A DNA stretch of 44,695 nucleotides from Pelargonium nanum (GCA_036897485.1 JAYMTF010000215.1:1-44695); one strand, 5' to 3'; numbered from the stretch's first letter, positions 11,680-24,200 are shown. The notes: generated by a model not told the origin, from the letters alone. A program made the numbers and translations.

Positions 11680-14600
11680 TCAATATAATCCTTACATGAC
11701 ACATCATTATAATCTCGTTCATACTAGACTCAATGAATTCGCTGTAGCGGAGGGACCAATTCGATCTAAAGTTTTAATGAAATGGCACAACCCTTGCAAG
11801 TTTCGCTAGCGATTTTGCAATAGTTCCTCTATGTGCGATGAATTTAGACGTGCATTGACTTGAGTGAATTATGAATAGAGCAGATTGAACTGTGGATCGA
11901 GTTAGATGAACCGTGAGTTGAATTGAGCCTAATCTAGGGATGTCTAGACATGGCCACGACCATAGGGACGTGTCTGACGTGCACTTGACCTACTCCTTTT
12001 TTTCTCTTTTCATCTTCTTCTCTTTTTTTTTTTCAAGTTCCGCAGGTTGTTGACGTGATTGATTTTTCGATACTTTTATTCTTCCTCTTTTTCGTCTTTA
12101 ATCACTTGTTTATGAAAAAAAATATCGTGTATTATCAATCATTTTTAAAACCTGTATTTAATTTTGTGTATTTATGAGAGTAAACTTTGATTGAATTTAA
12201 TAATAACCCCATGAGATAATTAGTTATCCGAAATTAAAATATAGAATAATTATAAGCTATGAGTATGAGAAACATGATTGATCTCATGAAAGATTTGCAG
12301 AATGTAGTGTTTGAAGGAGAGGCCTATAAAAGCTAGGTAGGTGGAGCATATTTGAAAGCCGATCGACCAACAATATCAGAATATACAAATATTTCAAATC
12401 CAAACTAAAAATTGTCAATTCAATCATATATCAACTGCAGGAGATTCTTTCAAGAATTATACATATCTTGCCACTCAAGTTTTCAAAGTTGTCTCTTTGA
12501 TAGTGAAAGTTGCACTAGTGTACGTAATGGAGAAAGATATTTTATTTGTAATGACCAAACAATTTAATCTTATTTGTTTGCTAAATCAAAGTCCCAATGA
12601 GTTACAGAAACTAGATTCAAGCCTTGTTTGGGAGGTCTACGTGGCTCGTGCTGCTCTAATGTTTATCGACATTTAGAGACATCGTAGAAGTTTATGGTAA
12701 AAAGATTTGTCACACGAGCAATTAAGCTCTTGCAGATCTTAAAGAAGTTGTAAAAACAAGGGTAACGATAATTTTGTCTATACTGTTGCTCTAGTTTATT
12801 ACTAAAATAATCTCAATTCAGATTCTTATATTGTTAAAACGTTTTTTATTGCTATTTCTACCACTAAAAATTACTAGACTTTTCTATTATTTCTATTTGA
12901 TTGCCAGAATATGATTTTTTTAATAATTTAAGGGCCCACATTTTTGTTTCGCCTCGTGCCTAAAAGAATAATATAAAAATCGGCATTGCCTTGTTGCTTC
13001 CTTAGTCTTAAAATTTATGGATATTTCTTTGAACCCCTATAATCATCCAACACCAATGATGCGAGTGCGCAAAATGCGTTGAATTAGCACGCTAAGTTCT
13101 GAATAATACGTGCTCGAATGGTACAAATAGAATCATTTTAATAGTTAAAACTCTATTTAGATATGTGAATGTGAGTTTTATAAATTTCATGTTACATATA
13201 TGAGCTAAAAAAACAGTCATGTATAAAAATACAGAATAGTACACATGTAAATGGTATGTTCTATAAATCTTACCATTAATGGTAGTTTGATGGAGTGAAC
13301 CTCCATTTTACTATCAAAACTTACCTCGAAATAAAAGTAAAAAATTGCAAAGGCTTTGAAGCAATCAATTACAGAAGTTTTGAAGCAAATGGGCAAAGCT
13401 ACTTTCAAATCCAAAGGTACAAGAAATGGAAAAGGAGGTGGAGAAAAGTGTAAGCAACATCATTACCAAACACACATAATTTCATTTTCTAGACATCTTC
13501 AACTTCAACCTCAAAATTGGACCTCCCTTTTCAACTCAAATTTGGTGGGCTCCATTTCAGGATTTTAATTATGTGATCTAACTTTTAAGTAGGGTTTTAA
13601 TATGGGAATGGGTCCTAAGAACTTTTATTAAAGACTATTACCTAATATGTATGTTTATGGACATTGTTTCAGATCTTCACCTTATCTTATGCATAGATAG
13701 GAAAGCACATTTAGGGTTTATATGGATACAAAAGATTATATATATATATATAATAGAGAATCTAATCTTAATAAATTTTGAGATCCAACTTCAGACTAAT
13801 GAAATTTTGTACACATTATACATGTTTGAGTGAAGTTGTGAGAGTAAAACGACCTGATGTATCCAAAAAACTCAGCCACAAGTATGGTTGTTAGTTCGTG
13901 AGATAACATCTCTTCATTGATATGACTGAGTCTCAACTCATAAAAACTTGTATGCATTTCTTTCATATATATGTGTGCGTGCACGCGAACGTATTTCTCT
14001 ACGATTCGATCTATAGTTTATGCATCAAAATGATGATTATAACTATAAACTATTTAATTTGTGACATTTTTTTTCGCATCATATTAAATCTATACCAATT
14101 TATCATCAACAAATATTAAGTTTGAATGAAATAGACAAATATCGACCTAATAGAGTAGTCTCTTAGATTGAACTCTCTTATAGAATTTAAGTTGTTCCAT
14201 TGGTTTTTTCTTAAGAATCCGTCAAGACGGAAGAGGCTGCTTTAATGAATCCGTGTGAGCAAAGAGTAAGTCGTCGCGGACCTCTCTTTTAAAAAGAGGT
14301 GCAATAGTATTGTATGAGTAAGTTTTTTTTGTGTGAACCAATTGTTATGGGAAATTGATCAAATGTGGTATGGGTAAAGAATGAAAAGATGTGAGATTCC
14401 AAATAGACATTGAGTTTGTTAGAAATGAATGTGATATAGAAATAGTTAATAGCAAGTGTTTTGGGAAATTGAGAGGTTTGGTTGAGATATGTAATGTATC
14501 CATCAACAATCTTAATTTGCAGCAACCAAATCTACAATGCTTGCACCTAACTTGTGCAAGTCCCATTTAATGCACCTACTATCTAAACTTTTGGTGTATG

Positions 14601-15637
14601 ATTACATGACTCAACACACCCTCATTTTGGATACAATAACTCATGCAACTACAAATTGGTTGTCTAATCAATTTTATTTATTACTATACGAGGACAACAT
14701 ATCCAAGTATCACTCTCTTCTTCTATATAAATATTACAACTTTATAAATACTACAATTTGTTTTTCTTTTTTTTTTTCTAATTTTTTGGATACTATTTTA
14801 CGGCAATTCCGCAAATAATCGCAAACGAACATGAAGAGTTGTTGTCAATATCTAAGGCGCTTAGTTGAGTTGTGGAGCGGGATCGACAAGAACATTTGAT
14901 CGAGTTTGACGTGTTTCAAGTTGTTCGAGTTTAACAGGCTGGAGGGTAGAACATCAATGTCTTAAATTTAATTAAGTGGACTGGTACTAAGAAGTATTCG
15001 GTAAATAATGGCGGACATTGACATATTACAAGTGTTAAAGTATTTCAAGTTGAAATGAAGACTTTTTTTGCCTTCGATCTTGTGCCTTTTAAGACTAACA
15101 ACTTGTTTAGATAATTTGACAGTCTTTTATTCTCTTTTACTTATAGTTTGTCGATAGTGCATTATCTAAGATTCTTGAGACATTTTTATTGAAAAGAAAA
15201 GTGTCATCCAAAATAGTATTTTTTTTTTGAAGGAATCCAAAATAGTATTTGAGTATGTCTTTATTTTTAAAGTTTAAGTGCTTTTTACTCTGTTTTATTT
15301 ATTTAACAAAACCTTTCTTGGGCCCATGAGCCCAACATTTTCAACTACAGTTGGGCTGCAAGCAGGCAGAGGTCCAGTAACCAGACCTAATCTCATCCTT
15401 TAATTGTTCCTTCTCCCATCAAAGAACCCCAACCCCAACCATATTCGGATATTCCTCCTTTTAACATCAAGACTCGAATCCGAGATGTTAAAAAAGAGTT
15501 TGAACTCGAGACCTCAGAAGAAATTCAAAACGCATCAACCGCTTGTTTCAACATGAGCTTGGTCCCATAATACAGTCCCTCCTAAAAACACCGCTCTTCT
15601 CATGAGTTTAAAGACAAAAGTGTAGATGGGATGGAGG

Positions 15638-15862
15638 TAGAGCTGACAATTTGGAGCCAAACTCGACCTTACTTTTATCTGACTCTAATCTAACCGGAAT
15701 TAAGTTGGTCGGGTTGGGTTAAATTCTAGTCGAGTAAACCCGCAAAATCATTTTTTGATGCCTACAACCCAAAATGTGACCCTAACCCGATCAATATGAA
15801 GACCCTATAGGGTCAGATTAGGGTTCAACAACCTGACCTGACCCCACAATTTTCCACCTCTA
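15638..15862. mobile_element. hAT-superfamily MITE, 225 bp, with 8-bp TSD
   Basis: The element starts TAGAGCTGACAATTTGG and ends CAATTTTCCACCTCTA. The reverse complement of the right end, TAGAGGTGGAAAATTG, matches the left end at most positions. Identical 8-bp direct repeats GATGGAGG flank it at 15630-15637 and 15863-15870. An 8-bp duplication and TAGNG-type termini are diagnostic of hAT transposons. It encodes nothing, so it is a non-autonomous element mobilised in trans. The perfect duplication suggests a fairly young insertion despite the imperfect terminal repeats. Confidence 0.88.
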
Positions 15863-16513
15863 GATGGAGGCATGAGGCTGATTGTGCACCACCAGGTTTG
15901 TTTTCAATCCCATCTTATCAACCTTGGGATTCAGCTTTCAAATATGATGGCCCAATGGATGTAACTTACTGATGGCACCATACAATGGTGTCCACCATTA
16001 CATCTTACACATCCTTTGTTGGTTTGTTGATCAAGTTTGCGGATGATGTGTCTCTCTTCTTCCACACTTCTTTGAGACCCAAACACAAACTTTCATTTCT
16101 AAACTGAAACAAAATAATTTTCTCACCTCCAGGTATATATAAATCCAAGGAAAACAGTTGTATCCATCTTAGAGTAAACCACTTTACGAAACTATTACTC
16201 ATTTGTTTGGGTCATCTACTGCTCATGTAGAAGCAATATAATCATTGAGGTCACACGTTGTTAGGTCATCGAAGCTGTCAACCTTCTTTTAGACATTTTC
16301 ACTCTACAAGAGCTTTTGCCGGAGATTTTTTCACAGGAGGTGGAAAATTTATATGGAAATTTTATGTCCCCAGTTTGCCCCTTGTTTCAGTAAAGTTAAT
16401 GACTTAAATACGCCTCAATCCATATGAGTTCTCCAGCTGAAGTACATTAAAGAGGATAAATAGTTTAAAATTCTGTCAACCAAGAAAAAAAAAAAACAAT
16501 GCAGTAAACTTAG

Positions 16514-16740
16514 ATGTGATATGAGTTGACCTCAGCGTTATATATACATGTTTTACTTTATGCGGTAAATCATTCTAGTTTCACGGTCGACCTTCAATCG
16601 ACATATCCATATGTGATTTGAGACGACCACAAAGTCAGACATACATGTTTTTACTCTATGTGGTAGACCGTAATAGTTTCACAATTAACCTTTTTTCAAT
16701 AGACTCATACGTGATATGGGTCGACCTCGGAGTTAGATCT
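16514..16740. repeat. Tandem repeat, about 97-bp period, 2.3 copies
   Basis: Units begin at 16514 (ATGTGATATGAGTTGACCTC), 16611 (ATGTGATTTGAGACGACCAC) and 16709 (ACGTGATATGGGTCGACCTC), with shared internal blocks ACATGTTTTACT and TAGTTTCAC. Copies are diverged, roughly 70-80% by eye. It has no coding potential and may be an internal array of a degraded transposon. Confidence 0.75.
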
Positions 16741-17444
16741 TGATGCTTATATAGTCGACCATGAAGACAATTAGGCCAACCAATTGCATATACAATATAA
16801 ATTTAATTATGTTATACTTAACATACATACCTAAGGAAAGTTTAGTAAATTCATAATTATATCATTACTTTCAGACAATTTTACCAAACAATCTATATCA
16901 AAGTTTCTTTTTAACCTCCTTCTAGAGGTTGGTTTATCAAACAAAACATTTATTCTTTATAACCATTTTACTTCTTTCCAGCTCCCTCTACAAACATTTT
17001 CCGTCTATAGATTTTTGAAATATACAACCTAAACCAGTCCTAAGCTTCTACTCTTAACATTGTACAGATTCACCAAATTTCTTTGAACTAGAAGGAAACA
17101 AGGATTGGACTAAATTTAATTGAAGAATATCTTGTATGACAAGTAATAAGCACTATGATTACTTTCATTGATAAGAAAGAATGGCATTGACAATTTTATA
17201 TGTCCAGATATAAACTTTAAAACTGTACCTTTCCCTTCTTTCTTCAAGGTGTGCAAGTTAATTCATGACCAGATATAGCTAGCCGAGTACCCACTCGAGA
17301 GGGCATTTCCTCTGCCATACCCAAAGATATATGCATCCAACCATCCATAAATTCAAAACGAGGAATGATGGCAAAGTAGAAACCATAGAGCATATATCCC
17401 TGTAACCTGCATCGGCTTCTAGTGGCATGTGGTTGAATCATACC

Positions 17445-19217
17445 CTAATTAACTCGCTTAAGGTTGCGGCAAAATCTATCAACCAATAGGTGAAGTCTTT
17501 CTGATCTACTTTGCGATCTACCAGAAGCTGTACATTCACGGACCTCATCATCAATTTCTACAGAAATAGCCCTTAGTGGTATTTGATTTTCTCTGCTCTT
17601 CACTTGCAGCCTTACATTGGCAAAACCATCCCCATCCCCTGAAGCGGTTGAAATATTTGACATTGTAGAATTGCTACATGAGTCCGAATTTTCCAATTTA
17701 GCCAAGTGATCAAGCACCTCCTCCGCAAGCTCTACGTCATTATGCATCCGGCAAACCCCCAAAAGGGTACCCCATATAATGGCATTAGGTTTCATTGGCA
17801 TGCTATGCACAAGCCTGTAGGCGTCCTGAAGACGTCCCCCACGACCCAAAAGGTCAATCATGTAACTATAATGCTCAACTTGTGGAACTATTTCAAAATC
17901 TCTCTCCATTGCGCTGAAGTAGCGGAGGCCCTCTTCCAGAAAACCAGCATGGATACAAGCACATAAGAGAGCAGTGAAAGTACTTCCATTAGGCTCGTAC
18001 CCTTCCTGTTTCATTCTAGATAAAAGCTGAAGTGTCTTCTCAGCATGTCCATGTATGGCTAACCCTTGGAGCATGGTATTCCACGACATCACATCTTTCT
18101 TATGCATCCCTTCAAATACACTAGATGCCGTAGCCAAGCTACCACACTTTGTGTACATATCAACTAATGCATTGGATGCTTGGGTACAACACCTAAATTT
18201 GATTCTCTTAATAGAGGCATGGACCTTCTTGCCCAAATCAAGCAAACCCGACTGTGCACAAGCAGCTAAGATACTAATAATGGCCCCATCATCAAGCTTC
18301 AATCCAACGTGTTCCATTTGGTCATACAAGCTAATTGCTTCCTCCGCAAGACCCTTCTCAGCATACCCGCATATAATTATAGTCCAAGCAACCAAGGTCT
18401 TCTCAGGCATCTTATCAAATAACATTCTCGCCATATCCATATCCCCTGCTTTACTATAACCCGAAACCATGGTCGACCAAGACACGACAGTCCTCCGAGG
18501 CATGTTCTCAAACAGTTCAAAAGCAACATCCATTTCTCCCGCCTTCGCATACCCATCCAGCATTGTGTTCCAACTAACACTATCTCTCTTAGACATTTCG
18601 TCGAACAGGCTGCGTGCCTCCCGCAACTGGCCCGCCTGAACCAACCCCCCTATCATTGAATTCCAAGACACAACATCTCTCTCACCCATCGACCTAAACA
18701 GCTTCATCGCCGCGCTAATGCCAAGAGAGCCACACTTGGAGTAACAATCGATAAGCGAATTGGGCACAAAAATATCAGAACAAAAACCAAACTTTACAAT
18801 GTGGGCATGAATCATTTCAACCATACTCAACCACAGTTTCCCAGAACAGGCCTTTAAGAGAAATGGGTAAGTGAAATTATCGGCGAACATACCGAAACTC
18901 TGCATCTCGAAGAAAGCGGCAAAGGCCTGCGAGGGCTGCGAGTTGTGGATGAGAGCTCTGATCAGCGTATTGTACAGGAGCACATCGGGTTCTTGAAATT
19001 GGTTGAAAACGGAGAGCGCGAGGCCAATTTGACGGCAGTTGGAGAAGGCGGCGATGAGCTTGGTGGCCACAGCGCGGTGTTGGTGAAGATTGGCTTTGAG
19101 GATTTGGGCGTGGACTTGCTTGGCGTGGCTCAGGTTCTTGCATCTGTGGAGGTCGACTAGATTTTGCTCCAGCAACCTGGTTGGGGTTGGGGTTGGAGTT
19201 GGGAAGGATACTTGCAT
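17445..19217 (-). CDS. Pentatricopeptide repeat (PPR) protein, PLS/E type, At3g29230-like
   Basis: A single-exon gene of 590 aa from the ATG at 19217. The frame is open to an upstream ATG at 19313, which would add 32 residues. The downstream start was chosen because it places RLLEQNLVDLH at about residue 14, as in Arabidopsis At3g29230, and the added segment looks like translated leader. PPR motifs run from about residue 45 to 510, with PLS-type signatures such as DVVSWNSMIGG, DSVSWNTMLDGYAKAGEMD, TVVSWSTMVSGYSKAGDMD, DVMSWNTMLQGLAIHGHAE and EHYSYMIDLLGRGGRLQDA. Proteins of this class bind organellar RNA and, when they carry an E domain, usually serve C-to-U editing. The tail after WGTLLGVCRMHNDVELAEEV is still alignable to E/E+ motifs but badly eroded, and there is no DYW domain. 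Organelle and RNA target are unknown. Confidence 0.93.
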   Translation of the reverse strand: MQVSFPTPTPTPTRLLEQNLVDLHRCKNLSHAKQVHAQILKANLHQHRAVATKLIAAFSNCRQIGLALSVFNQFQEPDVLLYNTLIRALIHNSQPSQAFAAFFEMQSFGMFADNFTYPFLLKACSGKLWLSMVEMIHAHIVKFGFCSDIFVPNSLIDCYSKCGSLGISAAMKLFRSMGERDVVSWNSMIGGLVQAGQLREARSLFDEMSKRDSVSWNTMLDGYAKAGEMDVAFELFENMPRRTVVSWSTMVSGYSKAGDMDMARMLFDKMPEKTLVAWTIIICGYAEKGLAEEAISLYDQMEHVGLKLDDGAIISILAACAQSGLLDLGKKVHASIKRIKFRCCTQASNALVDMYTKCGSLATASSVFEGMHKKDVMSWNTMLQGLAIHGHAEKTLQLLSRMKQEGYEPNGSTFTALLCACIHAGFLEEGLRYFSAMERDFEIVPQVEHYSYMIDLLGRGGRLQDAYRLVHSMPMKPNAIIWGTLLGVCRMHNDVELAEEVLDHLAKLENSDSCSNSTMSNISTASGDGDGFANVRLQVKSRENQIPLRAISVEIDDEVRECTASGRSQSRSERLHLLVDRFCRNLKRVN

Positions 19218-21275
19218 TTGTGCTAAGAAAAAGAAAGTGTTGAAGTGAAGAAGGTGGAGGAGACAGAGAAGATAGAGGAACGATTCTGACCTCAAACTTG
19301 AATCCTGGGTCACAACTCAACTCCGTCTATTAAGTATACTGGAAAATATGACAATTATTTTAAGATGAAGTGAGTAATTTATTATATGAATACTATATAT
19401 AATCCATGAATAATTAACTCTCTAAAAAGATAAATCAACAAGATATTCGTTTTTGAATTAACTCTCTAAAAAGATAAATCAACAAGATATTCGTTTTTGA
19501 ACAAAAATTCAAGATAAACAAGACACTCATTTTGAGATGGACAAAGTATCATATTAGTCGGTTTTGAGTTAGATCATGAAACTTAATTAAAAAGCCAAAG
19601 GACCTAAGTTTTCTTTTGAAAACCGTCAACAACCACATCGAAAAGATAGATGAGAAGCTAGGAGATGAGACAAGTCGAGTCAACACATTTTACTCAAATG
19701 CAACACTAGAAAAAAATTACAAATATCACTACCAATTACAATACGAAATGTGGCATCCAAGCGCCACTTCATCATCTAAGAATCAAGTATGTAGGGATGT
19801 TGCTACCTTCGCATGGGGATATTGTTATTTTTCCATGAGAATGCTACTACATTCGCAAGAAGATCACCTTAGCTACAAGAGGTTATGAGCTATAAGAACA
19901 TCAAAGGTAGGAGATTCTTCTTATAGGAGCCTCCTACCTCTCTAATGAAGTACTCAAGATGCATGATCTCAAAATGAGTCTTCTATCTCTCCACAATTCT
20001 TAAATTCCAAGACGTGCTTCTTTGCCTCCAAGGGTCCCAAGGACCTCCTAGTCTTCGAGGCTTCCATGTGAAGCCTTCTACCTTTTCAGGGCATCTGTAT
20101 GCTACTAAGCCATCAAAAGAGTTTCTTGCTTAATCAAGGCTCCCCATCTTACTTGGATACCTCTAACACTTGACATCTCCACTATTTTAAAGCACACAAT
20201 AGACACTAGAACACTATCCAAAGCAGTAGATGCTCATAGGAGCTCATCATTGCTCCACGATGTTTGAAAGATGTGTAGAAGTTTCAAAGCTACAAAGGAT
20301 CTTGAAGGACACGCGAATGTTCCCAACCTACCCACCTCATTGGGACACCTATATGGCTCACTATCTCACCGAGACACACCTAAGCCTTTACAAATTGAAG
20401 GGATACCTCTAAGGCTTCATGCTTATCTAGGACACATTTAAAGCTCCCCGTCTTGTTACAACGCTAGCACATTTGACGAAGCGATAGATGCTCCACTCCA
20501 CCATGCGACGTTGGTAAGACGCATGGATGTTCTAAAACTACAAAAAAGGATAATAGAATGCAACCCAAAGCGGCATATTCTCTTAGGGGATCTACCTTAC
20601 CCTGTGAATCTTGAAGGGAAAATATACATAAGTACCAAGCCTTACCCGTGGATGACAAACCTATGAAGTTGGAGCTTAAGCTCACAATAGACTAATGGAC
20701 TCGAATCGCCAAAATCAATCACACGCTAATAGTGTGCTAACCTTGTGCAGACTATATGAACCTAATAGTTAAAACCTTAACCACCAGAATCTCAGCCTCT
20801 ATGCCCGTTTCCAAGGCTTCAAACTTAAACAAATTCAATACAACTATCTCAATACGTGAATATGAAAACTATAAATTCTAACGTACTAATTCAATCTGAG
20901 TCAAAGCGTATCAATCAAGCAATTCTTTTTTAAATATACTATTTTTTTAAGCTAGTTGTAATAGTCAACTACTATAGGATTTGGGTTCGGCCTTGAATAC
21001 CAATTTTTCAGCTTCTGTCATCATGTGTTCCGCAGAAATGTGGGACACCCTAACAGAGCCGTCTCTGGTCGTGGAAGTCGCTACTTTTTGGAGTCTATCA
21101 CAGTAGCTTGCACGAAAGAGATGCTCCATTTTCGACCCACCCTCCTACCTAACCCCGTCTCTACACCTACCACCATCGATACCATCCTTTACCTACCATT
21201 TACGTGCCTTGTCCTTCAAGTTCCTTTCTCTATCGCTCTTCATTTCTTCTTCTTCTCTGTTTTCCTCAATCACCC
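19218..21275. other. Divergent intergenic region between PPR and chorismate mutase genes
   Basis: This 2.06-kb stretch must hold the promoters of both flanking genes, which are transcribed away from each other. It contains a 44-bp tandem duplication (19412-19500). About 19600-20700 has more balanced composition with short frames (19616-19888, 20230-20412, 20464-20685) that match nothing I know and look like transposon debris. Around 21180-21275 the pyrimidine-rich strand just before the ATG looks like the chorismate mutase leader. Confidence 0.5.
19412..19500. repeat. 44-bp perfect tandem duplication
   Basis: The 44 bases from 19412 are repeated exactly from 19456. Identity over both copies implies a recent duplication about 200 bp upstream of the PPR start codon. 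Confidence 0.93.
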
Positions 21276-24200
21276 ATGGAGGCCACGCTGCTCAGAGCTC
21301 CGTTTCCAGCCATTTCTGGCTCTCGCACGCTCAATATTGCGAGACCCACTTGCCTCTTCGCCTCCCGGAGCTCATCACTCTTTGGTTCTGGTATGGTCTG
21401 CAAGCGAATTGTATCTGTTCAAGCTTCTGCTGCTCCAGTCGGGTATAGAAACCGAAACCCTATTTACCAACTCTCTTGATTTTCTAAATTTAGCCTTAAT
21501 TTTTTAATGGGTCCCTGGAATTTCGTTCAAGTTTGTATTTTTTTATTGTTATTTTGTTTGGTTTGAAGATTTTGCTTTCTTCTCGTCCATATTTAGTCTT
21601 GTTTTTCATTTATGGAGGATGTGTTTCATTTGTTCATTCAAATATGGTATCAGAATTCACTTATTGATAGTTTAAGGGCTTTGACTTACAGTGGAAGTTA
21701 ATTACTTTCAATTGTCAGTGTTAGTCCTTTATTATTATTTTACTTTTAACTTCTAAAACTTGACTTTCCTTTAATGTAGATTGGCACCAAAGAATAGGGT
21801 GGATGAGAGTGAGAATTTGACCCTTGATGGTATAAGAAGTTCGTTGATTCGACAAGAGGATAGCATTATATTTAGCCTTTTAGAAAGAGCTCAGTATTGT
21901 TATAATGCGGATACATATGACCCCAATGCTTTTACCATGGAGGGGTTTCGTGGTTCCTTGGTGGAGTATATCCTCAAAGAAACTGAAAAACTTCATGCTC
22001 AGGTATGTCAAACCTCTGAAAAGAGAATAGTTACAAGGACGGCGAACGGTTGAAGGAAGTAAATGGGCAATTGCAGTATGTCTGATTGATTATTATTGAT
22101 TGCACATTAGGTAGGAAGATACAAGAGTCCCGATGAGCACCCCTTCTTTGTGGACGACTTACCTGACCCGATATTGCCACCTCTTCAGTACCCCCAGGTA
22201 AGTTTATGTACCAGGCATATTTATTATTATTATTTTCAATGTGTAAACCAGTGTCATTTATTTTACATTATTTGTGAGATATTGATTAGTTCCTTATGTT
22301 TATGGGAAATAGAATGTTTTATGTTTGTGAGTGAGTGATATGTTATGGCGCTTGGAAAACCTCAAGGTCCTCAATCTTTATCACATACAATAAGAGGTTT
22401 GCAAAACAGAGAATTTAAGGAATGCCTGATCATTACATATTTACATCCTCGAGACTAATTAAAATGATTATGGACACATCTTATGAGCTCATAGATCTTA
22501 GATAAATATTAGGATATTTGCTTGCACATTCAAATACACTACATGTAATATGGTTGCACGTATTGGGAAAGTATATGAATATATGGAATCTGGAAATGAG
22601 AGTTCATTCAAAGGTCTGCTACCACCAGATTTAGCTCTCTCTCTATATGTGTGTGTGTGTGCGCGCGCGCGCGTGTGTGTATCATAATTGTTGCTAGTTA
22701 TACCTCTGAATCTGATATCCAGTTCCAACTTCATACTTGTCCTGACTTGCAAACAGGTATTACATCCCTCTGCTGATTCAATTAATATAAACATCAAGGT
22801 TTGGGATATGTACTTCAGAGATCTCATTCCAAGATTTGTCAAGGAAGGAAATGATGGGAACTGCGGAGCAACTGCTGTTTGTGATACAATATGTTTGCAG
22901 GTACACATTTGGACAAATTTGTCATAATATTAACAAATATCACTTCATTTTCTCAAGTCCGAATAAGTTTTGCTGTGATGTTGAGATTTGAAATCCGACA
23001 TACCTCTAAGTTTTGCTAGTTATACCTCTAAGGTTTTGTTTTCCCAATCATTCAGTTCTAAATTAAGGGTTTTTGATGGGATTTGGCTCCTTAATGCGGG
23101 TCTATCCTTAGTATCTGAGCCTGATTACATAACTAATTGGGTAGTTTTTTCAATTGCCTACTATTCTTGGTTAAGGATTCTACAGCTAGGCTGATTGTCT
23201 TTTAACAAGTGGGCATTGCAAAAATTGGCACCATGGGCAGCTTGCATCAAGCTATAGGTTCTTTACAGTAATCTCAAATCTTTAGAGGTCTTAACTTCAA
23301 ATTATATGCTGATATAGTTGGGACAGCTCGGTGCTGGTTATGTTTATAACAAAACATGGTCAAGGGAGGTTATTGGTCAAATCTCTATGTAAGAAGTAAT
23401 ATGATTTTAGCACTCATGTAGTCATGTTATCCACGTGGTGTCTTTGTGAAGAAACAAAATTTTCAAGACCCATTTGAAATGTAAGATAAGGTTGCACAAA
23501 CATGCCCCTTGAAGGGATAAAATAGGTAAATGGAACTGTTGTTATATTGTACAGAATTTTGCGAACATATAGTGGTTTTGGTATGCATCAATTAAACTAT
23601 ATAAGTCTGACCTGTGCTGGTTTAATATATTCTACTCTTCTCACGAGTCACAAATACATGAAAGATCCATCCCAGCTACCAGTAGAAGTAAACTGATCAG
23701 GATTGGGTTAATATGATGTAGAACTGGTTATTCAGAAATGGAGTTGCCAATGTGAGCCAATAGTAACTGGAGATGCATTGAGCTTGGCAACTAAATTCAA
23801 TCCACTCAGGACAACAGTAGGCGAATAACAGTTAAAGATAGATCTTAATCTCAGTGTGATGGGATACCCATATTTTAGGGTATCACTGTTTATGACATCG
23901 CATCAACTTCCAGCCTTTTCTCCCTATATGTTCTCAACTCCTTAAATCCATTCATTTCCATTATGAATTTAAACCTGTTGAGTCGTTGACTAAATATCCG
24001 GACTTCTGTGATAATGTACCTTGAGATGAATTCTTCTTTAGGTCTCAAGAAATATGTGAACTTGTACAATGCTAGTATCTTTGTGTTCTTGACATATTAC
24101 TCGGATGGAAATCTAGGTTCATATTCTGCTAAAAGTTATTGTATGCTTAGCACTAGTTCAGTATCATAGACCACATCTCTATATATAAGCCAAGGCAAGT

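Larger units (their letters stand above)
10621..17444. other. 6.8-kb intergenic stretch rich in transposon relics
   Basis: Between the DUF863 promoter and the 3' end of the PPR gene, both on the minus strand, I found no gene that can be supported. Recognisable items are listed separately: a LINE tail near 11.5-11.7 kb, an hAT MITE at 15.6-15.9 kb and a 97-bp tandem repeat at 16.5-16.7 kb. Other short features are a TATAAAAG box at about 12325 followed by a 49-codon frame (12527-12676), and a 17-bp direct repeat around 15206-15250. The remainder is very AT-rich with short frames only. Confidence 0.55.

Noticed and set aside
12527..12676. 49-codon frame about 200 bp after a TATAAAAG box
   Set aside because: No homology, no conserved motif and no second exon. 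TATA-like words are common in AT-rich DNA. Kept only as a note in the intergenic entry.
15440..15560. SINE-like sequence on the minus strand (GAGTTCAAACTC B-box-like word)
   Set aside because: No matching A box at the right distance, no A-tail and no target duplication.
19218..19313. 32-residue N-terminal extension of the PPR protein
   Set aside because: In frame and hydrophobic, so it could be read as a signal. However, the downstream ATG aligns with the known family start, and the segment looks like pyrimidine-rich leader DNA.
22498..22908. 136-codon minus-strand frame across the TG/CG repeat
   Set aside because: It runs antisense through chorismate mutase exon 4 and its intron and owes part of its length to the microsatellite (His-Thr and Ala-Arg dipeptides).
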